This document shows, piece by piece, positions 34,311 through 43,149 of a stretch of DNA of 64,000 bases. The stretch's first letter is position 1, and each line of letters opens with the position of its first letter. Below the pieces are notes generated by a model that searched no databases, was not told the origin of the DNA, and worked only from the letters and a program-made list of their open reading frames with translations. The DNA lies in the NCBI GenBank assembly GCA_900549665.1, contig URPH01000008.1, forward strand, positions 20,003 to 84,002. The letters are read 5' to 3'. Source of the DNA: an uncultured Lachnospiraceae bacterium. Its GTDB lineage: Bacteria > Bacillota > Clostridia > Lachnospirales > Lachnospiraceae. The translations under genes and the position numbers were made by a program.

Positions 34311-36683
34311 TCAGGTTGCTCTTGTCTCATGGCAGGTAAAATAAATCAACTGATATTTTTTTGCCACTTCCAAAAGGAGACGCTTGCCACCCGAAAGCTT
34401 TTCTTCATCCAGCGCCACCAACGGATCATCCAATATCAATACCGGCTTTTCATCCGGATACATGGCATCCGCAAATGCCAGCCGCAGACACAGTCCGATC
34501 AGATCCTGATAACCGGTACTTAAATAGCCGGTCTCCCTCTGCTTTCCGCACTCCATAATGGTAACGGCTGCATTGGCATCCATATAATACTGCCTCTCAT
34601 CTTTACCCGCCACCAGTCCGTAATAATGCAGAAAGCTGTTTTTTAAAGGAGCCACATATTTTTGTGTCATATTCTCTTTGGCCTGTCTTAAAAAATCCTG
34701 TGTCCTTGTAAGCTGTTTGTAAAGCCGTGTCTTTTCCTCAATCTGACAATTCAGATCCTCCCACTGCTTTTCCAGCTCCTCGTGCATATCATAACGGTCC
34801 CTGAGCTCATCCTGTCTGTTTTGATACTCCCGGACTGTCTGATGTAAGCTTTCCAGCCGCTCCGAATTCGTCCGGAATTCCCGGTTCAGGTTTTCCAGAC
34901 TTTCCTGTATCCCGGCGGTCTCTTCATTTCCGTTTTCTGCCGGATGCACCATGGGATTTTGTTCTTCGAAGGTTTCTTTTTTCAACCTGCATGCCTGATA
35001 ATTCCTTTTAGCAGCATCTGCCCTTGTCCTTGCTGTAAAAAACTGCTCTCTCAAAACATTCAGTTCGTTTTCACACGCAGAGTTGTCCGCGTTTCTTCCA
35101 TATGAGGCTAAGAAAGCGGTCAGTTCGTTTTGCAGACTCTCATATAAATCCATCTGACCTGTATAAGAAAGTGCCTGTTTTTCCTTTGCAAGCAGGGCTT
35201 CATATTCCATGGCCTCTGCTAACAGCTGCTGCAATCTGTCCGAAACAGCTTGTTCTTCAAGCGGCTCCGTCAGCGAGATTCCCTTTTTATTAAAATAAGC
35301 CAAAAGCTTTGTATCTACAGCCTTTATCTGCGCCTCATCCGACAGGATCTCCTGCTCCATCTGTTTTAATTCATCCGACATTTCTGTTTGTTTACTGCTC
35401 TCTTTTCTTTTACGCAGTCCCATACATCCCAGTAAAATACCTGCCACAGTCAGTGCGATTCCCAGTGGAAGCAGCACGCGTAACAGTAAAATACCGACAA
35501 CCACCGACAATATACCTGCTGCTATACAGATCATCATACTGTTTGCGGCATGCTTTTTATCCCGCTCAGCCTCCGCCTCCTGCGTGGCGCGGAATGTGGC
35601 GAATGTACCTTTCCGCATGGAAAGAGTACTCTTTTTAGCCATCCTGCGATTCCATTCACCAAGCATTGCTGTGATCCGGCCTTTGGGATCCTCATCCTTA
35701 TCAAAACGCCCCTTTAATTCTTCAAGACGGCTCTGCTCATCGGATTTCAGTTTATTTCTTTCAACATCAGCCATGATGTCTTTTGCTTTTTTCTGCTTTA
35801 AAAATGCTTCTTCCAGTTCGGCTTCTTTCGGAAAATCTTCTTCCAGTTTCTGCTTTTCTGTCTCAAACAGCAGTTCCTTTTCCTTCATCTCCCTGCAAAG
35901 ATGACTGTACATGTCCTGTTTGGACTGCAGATCTTTCTGACGGCTTAGCTGCTCCTGTTTTTGAAAAATCTCAGACTGCTGTTTCTTTAGTTTGTCAATC
36001 TCCCGTAATTTGTCCTCGATCAGATCCTGCTGCTTTTCAATCGCTTCTTCCATTCCGTCAAGCGCACGGAGCCTTGTCTGCAGATCCGAAGCCTCTGCTT
36101 TGAGCTTGTATACAATTCCCGTCTTTCTACGCGGTGACAAAGCATTGATATAATCAGTAAGCTTCTTGTCCGCTTCTTCAAACCGGTTCAAATCGTTGGT
36201 ATCATCGGTCAGATTGCCGATTTTAGCATTGATGTCATCGGTTGCGGATGTTACCAGATCATTTTGACCGATAAATACAGTCCTGATAAATGATTCCTGG
36301 TTAACTGCAAACAATTCCTCTCCGATCTGCTCTGTATAATCATTGCTGATCAGGTTCGTTGTAAGATCGCGCAATTCAAATTCATCATTCGGCTGCTTAT
36401 CATGAAAAATACGCGTCATCCGGTATTTCCTGTTTCCAACGGAAAAATCCAGACTGCCGCCATAGGTTCCTCCCTGCCATGGTTCAAAGCGCTTGCGCTC
36501 ATTTTCCATACCTTTTCTCTTGGTTTCACCTAAAAAGCCATAAAACATAACACGGATAAATGCAGCCAGTGTGCTTTTTCCAAATCCGTTTGCCTCAAAA
36601 ACCGTATTGCAGCCGTCACAAAAATCCAATGAAAAATCATGCAGCCTTCCGAAATTTTCCACATGGCAGCTCAATAGTCTCAT
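34311..36683 (-). CDS. SMC/SbcC-like ATPase (YhaN family)
   Basis: A 790-residue ATPase with a Rad50-like plan. Walker A is NGFGKSTLAAF near residues 33-43 after LLSCHVENFGRLHDF. Long coiled-coil arms cover about 180-370 and 450-700, broken by two membrane-like hydrophobic segments near 393-420 (MICIAAGILSVVVGILLL). Walker B and the signature loop follow at the C-terminus (GYQDLIGLCLRLAFADAMY, then PVLILDDPLVALDEEKLSGG). Its start overlaps the nuclease gene by 4 bases. The pair corresponds to the B. subtilis yhaO-yhaN type, presumed to process DNA ends. The internal hydrophobic pair suggests membrane association. Confidence 0.88.
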   Translation of the reverse strand: MRLLSCHVENFGRLHDFSLDFCDGCNTVFEANGFGKSTLAAFIRVMFYGFLGETKRKGMENERKRFEPWQGGTYGGSLDFSVGNRKYRMTRIFHDKQPNDEFELRDLTTNLISNDYTEQIGEELFAVNQESFIRTVFIGQNDLVTSATDDINAKIGNLTDDTNDLNRFEEADKKLTDYINALSPRRKTGIVYKLKAEASDLQTRLRALDGMEEAIEKQQDLIEDKLREIDKLKKQQSEIFQKQEQLSRQKDLQSKQDMYSHLCREMKEKELLFETEKQKLEEDFPKEAELEEAFLKQKKAKDIMADVERNKLKSDEQSRLEELKGRFDKDEDPKGRITAMLGEWNRRMAKKSTLSMRKGTFATFRATQEAEAERDKKHAANSMMICIAAGILSVVVGILLLRVLLPLGIALTVAGILLGCMGLRKRKESSKQTEMSDELKQMEQEILSDEAQIKAVDTKLLAYFNKKGISLTEPLEEQAVSDRLQQLLAEAMEYEALLAKEKQALSYTGQMDLYESLQNELTAFLASYGRNADNSACENELNVLREQFFTARTRADAAKRNYQACRLKKETFEEQNPMVHPAENGNEETAGIQESLENLNREFRTNSERLESLHQTVREYQNRQDELRDRYDMHEELEKQWEDLNCQIEEKTRLYKQLTRTQDFLRQAKENMTQKYVAPLKNSFLHYYGLVAGKDERQYYMDANAAVTIMECGKQRETGYLSTGYQDLIGLCLRLAFADAMYPDEKPVLILDDPLVALDEEKLSGGKRLLLEVAKKYQLIYFTCHETRAT

Positions 36684-37795
36684 AAGAGCACCTCCTCATT
36701 GCCAAGGATCTGCAATCCCAGCCGGATAACAGAGGCTTTTTCTTCCTCCGTGATATCTTCTGCCGAAAGGACCGTCCGTACATATTCGCCCTTCAATGAC
36801 TCATCATTGCGATAATCTGCCGGTTCTACTTTGAGAGTTGTCTCATCATATATCTTGACAAAATAAAAATCACCTGAAAAATGCTGTACCAGATAGTTGA
36901 TATTTTTTTCACTTGAAACATCCAGTGCTCCGGTCAGAATGACCTTGATAAGATCTGTTTTTTTACAGGAAGCCTCCGCTAACTGTTTTTTGATACATTC
37001 TGCCATTTCCGCCGAATGACCGCAGCCGGTCACATCCGCTTCCACAGTATAGAGCTGTCTTTTTGCAAAGGGCACAAAGGTATCTGATACCGTCTGCTTT
37101 TTTTCATCAATATCAAGGACTACAAAGCCGTGTTGTCCACATTCATCAAATCCACGCCCCTCCAGACATCCGGGATAACAGTATATACCTCTTCCGTCCA
37201 GTTTCCCCCGCTTATAGGCATGCACATGTCCAAGCGCAAGATAATCAATTCCCTTGTTTTGCAATTCTCTTAAGCGGATAATTTCTGCTTTATCCTTTGT
37301 GCCTGTCTCATATTCCTGTCCATGCAATGTCACAAGATTGATATTTTCGGAATCCAGTACCAGTGTATTGTATACGTTTTCAGAATTACCCTTGGCTAAC
37401 TCGATGCCGAAAAGGACAACCGGATGATTCGTTTCCTCGTCAGACAAGGTATACGATGTCCACTCTGTTGAGAACAGCATCAGGTTGTCCGGAATACTTT
37501 CCATGGATGACAAAAAATTATCCCTGTCATGATTGCCTCTTAAATAATAAAACCGGATATCCGGATGCCCGGTAATCTCTGATATTACCAGCTTTCTCGC
37601 ACCTGCTGATATATTACCGGTATCAAACAGATCTCCGGCGATCAAGATGTGAAAAATATTATTTTGGACAGCATAAGAGACCATGTCCTGAAACGTATGC
37701 AAAAGCTCTGCTTTTCGTTCCCTGGCACGTTCCTTGTCCAGTATGGATGTCATTTTTGAATCCAGATGCAAATCTGCACAGTGTAATAATTTCAT
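36680..37795 (-). CDS. SbcD/Mre11-like DNA exonuclease (YhaO family)
   Basis: A manganese-dependent calcineurin-like nuclease of 371 residues. The phosphodiesterase blocks are LLHCADLHLDSKM (start), AGDLFDTGNIS near 54, YYLRGNHDRDN near 85, TLHGQEYE near 153 and ALGHVHAYKRG near 184. The C-terminal third should form the capping and ATPase-binding domain. It is coupled by ATGA overlap to the YhaN-like ATPase, giving a Mre11-Rad50-like complex. The upstream leader is a purine-rich repeat tract. Confidence 0.9.
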   Translation of the reverse strand: MKLLHCADLHLDSKMTSILDKERARERKAELLHTFQDMVSYAVQNNIFHILIAGDLFDTGNISAGARKLVISEITGHPDIRFYYLRGNHDRDNFLSSMESIPDNLMLFSTEWTSYTLSDEETNHPVVLFGIELAKGNSENVYNTLVLDSENINLVTLHGQEYETGTKDKAEIIRLRELQNKGIDYLALGHVHAYKRGKLDGRGIYCYPGCLEGRGFDECGQHGFVVLDIDEKKQTVSDTFVPFAKRQLYTVEADVTGCGHSAEMAECIKKQLAEASCKKTDLIKVILTGALDVSSEKNINYLVQHFSGDFYFVKIYDETTLKVEPADYRNDESLKGEYVRTVLSAEDITEEEKASVIRLGLQILGNEEVLL

Positions 37796-37932
37796 ATTCT
37801 ACCTTTGATGATTGCTTTTTATTGTTGCCTTTGTTTGTTTTATTTTTTCTTTGTTGTTTGATTATTGCTTTGCTTTAGCGTTGTTTTATCTTAGCGTTGC
37901 TTTGCTTTAGCGTTGTTTTTCTTTATCGCTTA
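37796..37932. repeat. low-complexity leader with AACGCTAAAGCAAAGC repeats
   Basis: About 137 bases on the minus strand are A-rich with few C residues, carrying two copies of AACGCTAAAGCAAAGC and a degenerate AACGCTAAGATAAAAC between. It lies between the niaR gene and the nuclease gene. No stem or protein-coding frame is evident. Confidence 0.6.
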
Positions 37933-38481
37933 CTAATCTTCCTCTTTCCAGAAGTCCACCGGCTCATAATCCAAAAGCCTGGCAAGAAATTCCTGCTCTG
38001 TCAGCTTCTGCTGTATCGTATCCAGGATCCGGTCATTTTTTGCCAGAACCGTGTGATAATGATACCCTGACGTCAGATTGCTGAGCAGATTGGATTTTCC
38101 GCTCTTAATTTCCATCATATAGGCATCAATATCGGCTCTCGACGAAATATTGAGTTCTGCCCTTACCACGCCGTATACCTTGTGATATACAAACACATCC
38201 TTGACATATCCGCCCTGATCCACGTACAATTGCAGTTCCTTTTCTTCTTCCTCGGGTCTGTTGTATATCTTGAAAATGCGCTTGCATTTATTCTGGTCAC
38301 TCAGACAATATCCCTTGTTGGTCGAATAAATATCATAATCCTTTGCACGAAGCAGGGCGATATCCTGTACGATCACCTGTCTGCTCACTCCCAGTATTTT
38401 AGCAAGTCCCGATCCGGAAATCGGACTCTCACTGCTTTTCAGTGTATTAATGATTTTTTCTCTGCGTTCTTCACCACTCAT
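37933..38481 (-). CDS. niaR: NiaR-type transcriptional repressor (3H domain)
   Basis: A nicotinate-responsive repressor of NAD synthesis. Residues about 1-60 are an HTH_11 winged helix (GSGLAKILGVSRQVIVQDIALLR). Residues about 75-175 form the 3H domain, with its His residues in VFVYHKVYGVVRAEL, the LTSGYHYHTVLA segment and the conserved downstream part. The ATG at 38481 is 6 bases after GGAGGT. It closes the nadA-nadB-nadC-niaR operon, 15 bases after nadC, and the palindrome on the nadA promoter is its likely operator. Confidence 0.9.
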   Translation of the reverse strand: MSGEERREKIINTLKSSESPISGSGLAKILGVSRQVIVQDIALLRAKDYDIYSTNKGYCLSDQNKCKRIFKIYNRPEEEEKELQLYVDQGGYVKDVFVYHKVYGVVRAELNISSRADIDAYMMEIKSGKSNLLSNLTSGYHYHTVLAKNDRILDTIQQKLTEQEFLARLLDYEPVDFWKEED

Positions 38482-38496
38482 ACACAAACCTCCGAA

Positions 38497-39351
38497 TTAG
38501 ACTGCATGCAGATTTTTCAAAGAAATATCCAAAATCGGAGCTGAATGTGTCAGCGCACCACTGGAAATGATATCTACTCCCAGGTCTGTGAGTCGGGCGA
38601 TATTTTCTTTGGTAACATTTCCGGATACCTCTACTTCTGCCTTTCCATCTATGATTGCCATAGCCTCTTTCAGAGTCTCATGATCCATATTGTCTAACAT
38701 AATGATATCGGCACCTGCAGCGACTGCTTCCTTTACCATGTCAAGCGTCTCAACCTCTACTTCAATTTTTCTGACAAAAGGTGCATAGGCTCTTGCCGCT
38801 TCAATTGCCTTTGTCACACTTCCTGCAGCTCCGATATGATTGTCCTTCAATAAGACACCGTCAGTCAGATTGTAACGGTGATTGGACGCGCCTCCCACTC
38901 TGACTGCATATTTTTCAAAAATTCGGTTGTTTGGGGTTGTCTTTCTGGTGTCAACCAGCTTTGTTTTGGTTCCCTTTAATAATGCATTGACCTCTGATGT
39001 GTATGTAGCAATTCCGCTCATTCTCTGCAGATAATTTAAAGCGGTTCTTTCGCCGCATAACAGGACACGGATATCTCCGTATACCTTTGCCATCAGCTGT
39101 CCTTTTTTGACAGTATCACCATCTTCTACATAAAGCTCTATTTTTGTTTTTTCATCAAGCAGTTCAAATACTCTTGAAAAAATCTGTAAGCCGCAGATCA
39201 CTCCATCCTGCTTGCAGATCAGATCTACCTCACCCTGCTTTGCCGTCGGCATCACACTGTTGGTGGATACGTCCTCACTTGTGATATCTTCTTTTAATGC
39301 GCCCAAGATCAACGGATCTACGTTGAGCTTCATTGTTACCTGATCAAACAT
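38497..39351 (-). CDS. nadC: nicotinate-nucleotide pyrophosphorylase (quinolinate phosphoribosyltransferase)
   Basis: Converts quinolinate and PRPP to nicotinate mononucleotide with release of carbon dioxide. The 284-residue protein has the family stretches LNYLQRMSGIAT near residue 106, VDTRKTTPNNRIFEKYAV near 131, LKDNHIGAAG near 168, EVEVETLDM near 194 and IMLDNMDHETLKEAM near 218, with the substrate Lys, His and acidic residues intact. AGGAG lies 8 bases before the ATG at 39351. It is the third gene of the nadABC-niaR operon. Confidence 0.95.
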   Translation of the reverse strand: MFDQVTMKLNVDPLILGALKEDITSEDVSTNSVMPTAKQGEVDLICKQDGVICGLQIFSRVFELLDEKTKIELYVEDGDTVKKGQLMAKVYGDIRVLLCGERTALNYLQRMSGIATYTSEVNALLKGTKTKLVDTRKTTPNNRIFEKYAVRVGGASNHRYNLTDGVLLKDNHIGAAGSVTKAIEAARAYAPFVRKIEVEVETLDMVKEAVAAGADIIMLDNMDHETLKEAMAIIDGKAEVEVSGNVTKENIARLTDLGVDIISSGALTHSAPILDISLKNLHAV

Positions 39352-39439
39352 TTTTTATCTCCTTTTGTTTTTATAATTGTGTCTTGCTGTATATTCCTGA
39401 CCTTTACCGGTGATCATCGTTTATTATTCCGGTATGCGC

Positions 39440-40750
39440 TCACTCAGCAACAGCCTGTTTCTGCTGTTCATCCGCCTCATGCATGGCCGCCAGAACAATC
39501 TCTTTGTAAGCCTCTGCTAACTTCCGGTCATCCTCATATGCTTCAGTTGAAACATCATCCAGTTTTTCATATGCAATATCAGCAATTGCTAACTCATTGA
39601 TCTGCTTTGCCGCTCTCTTTGCAAATACCAGACTTTCCAACAGGGAATTGCTGGCCAGACGGTTTTTTCCATGCACACCGTTGCAGGCAGTTTCTCCAAC
39701 CGCATACAGGCGGTCCATACTCGTCTTGCTTTCGTGGTCTACCCAGATACCACCCATATAATAGTGCTGTGCCGGAACAACCGGAATGCATTCCTTTGTT
39801 ACGTCGTAACCCGAATCCAGACATTTTTGTATAATATTCGGAAAATGTGCCTTTAATTCCTCTTCCGGGATCGTGCGCAGATCTTCCCAGACATGTCTGG
39901 TCCCATCCTTTTCCATCTGTTTCCTTATCTCAATCGTCAGAAGATCTCTCGGAAGCAGTTCATTGACAAAACGATTGCCATTTTTATCGTACAGCTTTGC
40001 ACCCTCGCCGCGGACCGATTCAGATATTAAAAAGCTACGGTCCTGATCGTTTTCCGAATACAGGGTGGTCGGGTGGATCTGAATATAATTGATATCCTTC
40101 ATACGCAGCTTGTGATTAAGAGCGATTGCAAGTGCGTCACCGGTCAGTTGGCGGAAATTGGTCGAATGTCTGTAAAGTCCACCGACACCTCCGGTTGCCA
40201 GAACCAGAACTTTAGCAGCAATCACTTCTGTCTTTCCTTTCCTTTTTATCACAGCACCGACGCATTTGTGATCCTTTTCAACAAAATCAACCAGCATCGT
40301 ATGCTCGATGATCTCGATGTTTTTTCTTTTACGCGCTTCTTCCAGAAGCTTACCGGTAATTTCCTTTCCGGTAATATCCTCGTGATACAAAATACGCTTG
40401 TCCGAATGGGCCCCTTCTCTTGTAAAGCTGAAGCTGCCGTCCGGCTCTCTCTCAAAGTCAACACCGATTTCTACCAGATCCTTTACCACATCCTGAGAAG
40501 AACGGATCATGATATCAACCGAGGTTTTATCATTTTCATAATGACCGGCTTTCATGGTATCTTCAAAATAACTGTCATAATCATCGTCATTTTTGAGCAT
40601 ACACATACCGCCCTGCGCGAGAAAGGAATCACTTTCTTCAATCGTTGCCTTTGTAATAATTGTTATATTGGTATCGTCGGAAAGGTTGAGTGCACAATAA
40701 AGACCTGCACATCCGCTTCCCGCAATTAATACATCTGTCTGTTTTTTCAT
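39440..40750 (-). CDS. nadB: L-aspartate oxidase
   Basis: FAD enzyme oxidising aspartate to iminoaspartate for quinolinate synthesis. The FAD motif is VLIAGSGCAGLYCALNL at residues 8-24, with LATGGVGGLY near 185, ESVRGEGAKLYD near 248 and AQHYYMGGIWVD near 330. At 436 residues it lacks much of the C-terminal helical domain of the 540-residue E. coli protein, a shorter form usual for Clostridia. The ATG overlaps the nadA stop by one base (TAATG). It probably works with NadA in channelled transfer of the unstable intermediate. Confidence 0.94.
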   Translation of the reverse strand: MKKQTDVLIAGSGCAGLYCALNLSDDTNITIITKATIEESDSFLAQGGMCMLKNDDDYDSYFEDTMKAGHYENDKTSVDIMIRSSQDVVKDLVEIGVDFEREPDGSFSFTREGAHSDKRILYHEDITGKEITGKLLEEARKRKNIEIIEHTMLVDFVEKDHKCVGAVIKRKGKTEVIAAKVLVLATGGVGGLYRHSTNFRQLTGDALAIALNHKLRMKDINYIQIHPTTLYSENDQDRSFLISESVRGEGAKLYDKNGNRFVNELLPRDLLTIEIRKQMEKDGTRHVWEDLRTIPEEELKAHFPNIIQKCLDSGYDVTKECIPVVPAQHYYMGGIWVDHESKTSMDRLYAVGETACNGVHGKNRLASNSLLESLVFAKRAAKQINELAIADIAYEKLDDVSTEAYEDDRKLAEAYKEIVLAAMHEADEQQKQAVAE

Positions 40751-41646
40751 TATGCCAACTCCAACATTTTTTCTAACGGCTTCAATGCCGCATTTGCAAT
40801 ATTTTCATCTAAAAAGACTTCATTTGTCTCATTTTCCAGAACATCAATAATTTTTTCAAGGCTTACTTTTTTCATATTGACACATTCCTGAACCGCTCTG
40901 GCACGATATAGCTTTTTATCGGGTGCCAGCTCATGAATCTTGTAAAATACACCATCAACGGTTCCAATGATAAATTCGTCAGCATCTGTATTGACTACAT
41001 AATCAATGATGGCTGATGTGCTTCCTACAAAGTCAGCTAACACCGTCACATCCTTGGTGCATTCCGGATGAACAGCCACCCTGGCCTGCGGATGTTCTTT
41101 TTTTGCATTGAGAATATCGTCCTTGGATATGATAGTATGTCTCGGACAATGTCCCTGATTTAAAATAATATTTTTCTCCGGAACCTGATCCTGTACAAAG
41201 GTTCCCAGATTACGGTCAGGAATAAAAAAGATATTTTTATTGGGAAGATTTTTGACAATCTTAACTGCATTGGCACTGGTCACGCATACATCCGCAAGTG
41301 CTTTCAGCTCTACGGTTGAATTGATGTAGCAGACAACGGCAACATCTTCATATTTTTCCTTGACAGCCTTGATTTCTTCGGCAGTCGCCATATGTGCCAT
41401 CGGACAATCTGCTGTCGCATCCGGCATAAAGACACGCTTTTCTTTATTGAGGAGCTTTGCACTTTCTCCCATAAACTCCACACCGGCAAATACAATCCGG
41501 TCAGCATCCACTTTTGTTGCGACCTTACTTAAGTAATATGAATCTCCTATGTAATCAGCCACTTCCTGTACATCCTCATCCACATAGTAATGAGCTAAAA
41601 TAACAGCATTTTTTTCTTTTTTCAACTGCTCAATCTTTTCTTTCAT
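40750..41646 (-). CDS. nadA: quinolinate synthase
   Basis: An iron-sulfur enzyme that condenses iminoaspartate with dihydroxyacetone phosphate. The 298-residue form is the compact type. AHYYVDEDVQEVADYIGDSYYLSK (residues about 19-42) holds the substrate site. The three cluster Cys candidates are in PDATADCPMAHM near 81, CVTSANAVK (or the equivalent in HPECTKDVTVLADFVGS near 193), and ARAVQECVNMKKV near 255. First gene of the operon, with a strong promoter that overlaps a palindrome, so repression by NiaR at high niacin is expected. Confidence 0.95.
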   Translation of the reverse strand: MKEKIEQLKKEKNAVILAHYYVDEDVQEVADYIGDSYYLSKVATKVDADRIVFAGVEFMGESAKLLNKEKRVFMPDATADCPMAHMATAEEIKAVKEKYEDVAVVCYINSTVELKALADVCVTSANAVKIVKNLPNKNIFFIPDRNLGTFVQDQVPEKNIILNQGHCPRHTIISKDDILNAKKEHPQARVAVHPECTKDVTVLADFVGSTSAIIDYVVNTDADEFIIGTVDGVFYKIHELAPDKKLYRARAVQECVNMKKVSLEKIIDVLENETNEVFLDENIANAALKPLEKMLELA

Positions 41647-41716
41647 TGTGCTCTCCGTTCCTATATCATTGGTATTGGTTTTTATGTAAAAATTACTTCT
41701 TTTTTACATTAGGGAC

Positions 41717-41757
41717 AGTATAGCACCATAATTTACACCTGACAAGACAGTTGTAAA
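41717..41757 (-). promoter_or_regulatory. nadA promoter with NiaR-like operator
   Basis: On the minus strand, TTGTCA and TATACT are separated by exactly 17 bases. A 26-base palindrome (TTTACACCTG ACAAGA CAGTTGTAAA, 41732-41757) has arms matching at 9 of 10 positions and covers the -35 element. Because the operon ends with niaR, this is the likely NiaR operator. Confidence 0.8.
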
Positions 41758-41917
41758 GAATATGTGTAATGGAATAGGTGTAATATATGTTTTTATTGAT
41801 TTTTCATATCACATCCGGCATAACACAGTATAAGAGCAGAATGTATACAATATCCTATTTTCATCCAAAAAATCCTGTTGACCATGCACACAATATAAAT
41901 TTCTGTATTACGTTATG

Positions 41918-42832
41918 TTAGTATTCTCTTTCAATTTTCTGTACCTGTTCATAAATGTATTTATTTTCCGGTACAAGAATGCCAAGCTCTTCTCCCATCC
42001 GGATTACTGTTCCGGCAAACATTTCAACCTCGGAATGCTTTTTATTGATCCGGTCCTGTCCCATGGATGGTGTTCCGTCAGGATCGAGGGTCTTTTCTAT
42101 TTCAATACATTTATTGATATCTGCCTCTGTCAGCTTAATACCCTTTGTGTTAGCAATTGCTAACACTTCGCGCATGGCAGCGATCAGTGTCCGGTTAGCA
42201 TCGGTCCCTTCCGTAATTGCGCCGGAATAAGTCGTATTGTAGACCATACAGGTCTGGTTGATCCCGACATTGAGCATGTACTTAAACCACATGCGCCACA
42301 GGATGTCCTCTTCCTCAACATAGGGCATCTCAATCCTGTCAAAATATGCTTTTACACTCTCCAAAATTTCCGGATCTCCTCCTGCAGCTGTACCGATATG
42401 TAAAGCTCCCATCTGCGTAAATCGAAGAGAACTGCCAAAGCGCATTGCATCCATTCCCTGTGCTACGGTATAAAGAACACGGTTCATGCCATATCTCTTT
42501 CCGATAATTTCTTCACTGGAAATCCCATTCATCACAGACATGATGATCGTATGCTCGTCGATGGATGTCTGCATTACGTCAAGGGCATCCTTTAATCCTG
42601 TATACTTTACTGCAACGATCAAAAGATCAGCAGGCTTTGCTTCCTTATCACTTATCATCTGGAATTTTACTCTTTTATTATTGATAAAAAATTCTTCACT
42701 GCCATGCATTTTAAGACGTTCCTCATCCATGACAAATGATACGGCGTCATTTCCCGCATGCCTTGAAATATGATCTGCATATAAAAGCCCCAAAGCTCCC
42801 ATACCGACAATTGATACTTTTTTTATTTCCAT
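41918..42832 (-). CDS. 2-dehydropantoate 2-reductase family protein (ApbA/PanE)
   Basis: An NADPH-dependent ketopantoate reductase-like enzyme of 304 residues. The dinucleotide fold starts KVSIVGMGALGLLYADHI (residues 4-21), with KYTGLKDALD near 83 and the catalytic Lys region near 190 (WFKYMLNVGINQTCMVYN, typical KxxxN). The ATG at 42832 follows AAGAGGTCATTATT. An upstream in-frame ATG at 42877 lacks a site. It may make pantoate for coenzyme A, but other pan genes are absent here, and many paralogues act on other 2-oxoacids. Confidence 0.85.
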   Translation of the reverse strand: MEIKKVSIVGMGALGLLYADHISRHAGNDAVSFVMDEERLKMHGSEEFFINNKRVKFQMISDKEAKPADLLIVAVKYTGLKDALDVMQTSIDEHTIIMSVMNGISSEEIIGKRYGMNRVLYTVAQGMDAMRFGSSLRFTQMGALHIGTAAGGDPEILESVKAYFDRIEMPYVEEEDILWRMWFKYMLNVGINQTCMVYNTTYSGAITEGTDANRTLIAAMREVLAIANTKGIKLTEADINKCIEIEKTLDPDGTPSMGQDRINKKHSEVEMFAGTVIRMGEELGILVPENKYIYEQVQKIEREY

Positions 42833-42929
42833 AATAATGACCTCTTTCGTATTATTAATTCTTGATCTCAATAACATTTTATCATAGAAAAATTTGAAAT
42901 CAATCTGTCATCTATGCACACTTTCTGAT

Positions 42930-43083
42930 TATCTATATGTGCTTTTCTGATTATCTATATGTGTTTTTCTAATCATATATATTTGCTTTTCTGGTTATCT
43001 ATATGTGCTTTTTTGGTTATCTATATGTGCTTTTTTGGTTATCTATATATGCTTTTCTAATCATATATATGAACTTTTCTGAC
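42930..43083. repeat. seven tandem 22-bp repeats
   Basis: Seven head-to-tail units of 22 bases, consensus TATCTATATGTGCTTTTCTGAT, with AT-rich variation in units 3, 6 and 7. They sit upstream of the panE-like gene and downstream of the DUF819-type gene, both on the minus strand. There are no unique spacers, so it is not CRISPR. Confidence 0.9.
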
Positions 43084-43149
43084 GTAGATTTGCCACTGGC
43101 TGCACATGCCCTCTGCCATTCTTATATCATGCAAATGCTCTCTAAAGCA

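Noticed and set aside
42930..43083. CRISPR array
   Set aside because: Units are contiguous with no unique spacers; the 74-bp and 36-bp arrays fail the same test, and no cas genes are present.
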